Both the position numbers and the translations under genes were made by a program. Below, piece after piece: positions 5,182 to 5,497 of a stretch of DNA of 5,497 bases. The notes under the pieces are model-generated. The model was given only the letters and a program-made list of their open reading frames with translations, had not been told where the DNA came from and did no database searches. How positions within the stretch are numbered: the stretch's first letter is position 1; every line of letters begins with the position of its first letter. Origin of the DNA: JBEIJQ01 sp040380145 (GTDB taxonomy: Bacteria; Bacteroidota; Bacteroidia; Chitinophagales; Saprospiraceae); the NCBI GenBank assembly GCA_040380145.1, contig JBEIJQ010000185.1:1-5497 (forward strand), written 5' to 3'.

Positions 5182-5497
5182 TTATTCCGTCGGCGGCTTG
5201 GGGCCGTTTTCGCCCGGAGGACGATTGCCACCGCCATGGCGCTTTTTCTTCTTTTTGTTGCGGTTGGCAGGATCCCCGCCTTCGGCTCCCTCCGGTCTGG
5301 GGCCACGGGATTCGGGATTGCCGCCGGGTTTGGGGCCTTGGTTGGGCTGTTGCCCTTCCGGTCTGGGGCCGCGTGAATCGGGCTTGGGATCTTGGTTGGG
5401 CTGTTGCCCTTCCGTTCTGGGGCCGCGCGAATCGGGTTTGGGGCCTTGGTTGGGTTGTTGCCCTTCCGTTCTGGGGCCGCGCGAATCGGGTTTGGGA
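5182..5497 (-). CDS. C-terminal fragment of a repeat-rich, lysine-tailed protein (unrecognised)
   Basis: Read on the minus strand, an open frame enters at the right window edge and ends with TAA (5184-5182), giving 104 codons with no internal stop. Its start lies outside the window. The visible part is low complexity and hydrophilic: three 18-residue repeats of the form PKPDSRGPRTEGQQPNQG, then a degenerate repeat (PKPGGNPESRGPRPEG), then a basic patch NRNKKKKKRHGGG and a Pro/Gly tail ending KPPTE. Coding is supported by the repeat being exactly 54 bases (18 codons) with changes mainly at third positions or conservative, and by the terminator just after the stop. Such Arg/Gly/Lys-rich disordered tails occur on RNA-binding proteins, among others. 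No folded domain is visible here, so no function is assigned. Confidence 0.75.
   Translation of the reverse strand, partial: PKPDSRGPRTEGQQPNQGPKPDSRGPRTEGQQPNQDPKPDSRGPRPEGQQPNQGPKPGGNPESRGPRPEGAEGGDPANRNKKKKKRHGGGNRPPGENGPKPPTE
5335..5496 (-). repeat. 54-bp in-frame tandem repeat, three copies reaching the window edge
   Basis: Units are at 5443-5496, 5389-5442 and 5335-5388, encoding 18 residues each. The first two differ at a handful of bases (one residue, Gly to Asp, at the end). The third differs by Thr to Pro and a few silent bases. A degenerate fourth unit follows at about 5275-5334. More copies may exist beyond the window. Confidence 0.9.

Noticed and set aside
4803..5306. Minus-strand open frame across the end of the peroxidase gene, the tRNA and the terminators
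   Set aside because: It crosses a tRNA and two terminators and conflicts with the repeat-bearing minus-strand gene, which is in a different frame.
5038..5376. Plus-strand open frame starting just before tRNA-Leu
   Set aside because: It contains the whole tRNA and its terminator and runs antisense to the 54-bp repeat gene; a shadow.
5335..5496. 54-bp repeats as a CRISPR array
   Set aside because: The units abut directly without unique spacers and keep one reading frame, so they are protein-coding tandem repeats.

Overview
The window looks like chromosomal DNA of a GC-rich member of the Bacteroidota. Three things point there: a type IX secretion (Por) C-terminal sorting domain on the first protein; promoter -7 boxes of the Bacteroidota form TAnnTTTG (1491-1498, 5033-5040); and genes that start without a visible Shine-Dalgarno sequence. 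A Saprospiraceae/Lewinella-like lineage is plausible from the PKD-rich secreted subtilase, but this is inference.

Left part (1-3868): two secreted, cysteine-rich, multi-Ig proteins lie in tandem on the + strand. The first is cut by the window edge. What remains is four Ig/PKD-type modules, an acidic linker and a T9SS sorting domain, followed by a strong intrinsic terminator. The second is complete: a signal peptide, a proregion, a subtilisin-family (S8) protease domain with an intact Asp/His/Ser triad, and then the same four modules in the same order. It has no sorting domain. The two are clearly old tandem paralogues: the cysteine module is about 62% identical by hand alignment, while synonymous codons have diverged widely. 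The missing front of the first protein is therefore probably also a subtilase, although that part is not visible.

Middle part (3922-5020): a likely two-gene unit. It encodes a small membrane protein of the DUF962/Mpo1-like family (the yeast member is a 2-hydroxy fatty acid dioxygenase) and a cysteine-type glutathione peroxidase homologue with a short hydrophobic N-terminus. A terminator follows. Both products could act on membrane or oxidised lipids, but a shared pathway is only inferred.

Right part (5033-5497): a promoter, then a tRNA-Leu with anticodon UAG, then a hairpin that can terminate transcription from both sides. Converging on it from the right edge is the C-terminal end of a minus-strand gene whose product ends in perfect or near-perfect 18-residue repeats and a lysine-rich tail.

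No CRISPR array, insertion sequence, phage gene or defence system is visible. The most notable features are the paralogue pair in which only one copy keeps the T9SS signal, the conserved 10-cysteine module, and two mutually exclusive hairpins between the peroxidase gene and the tRNA.
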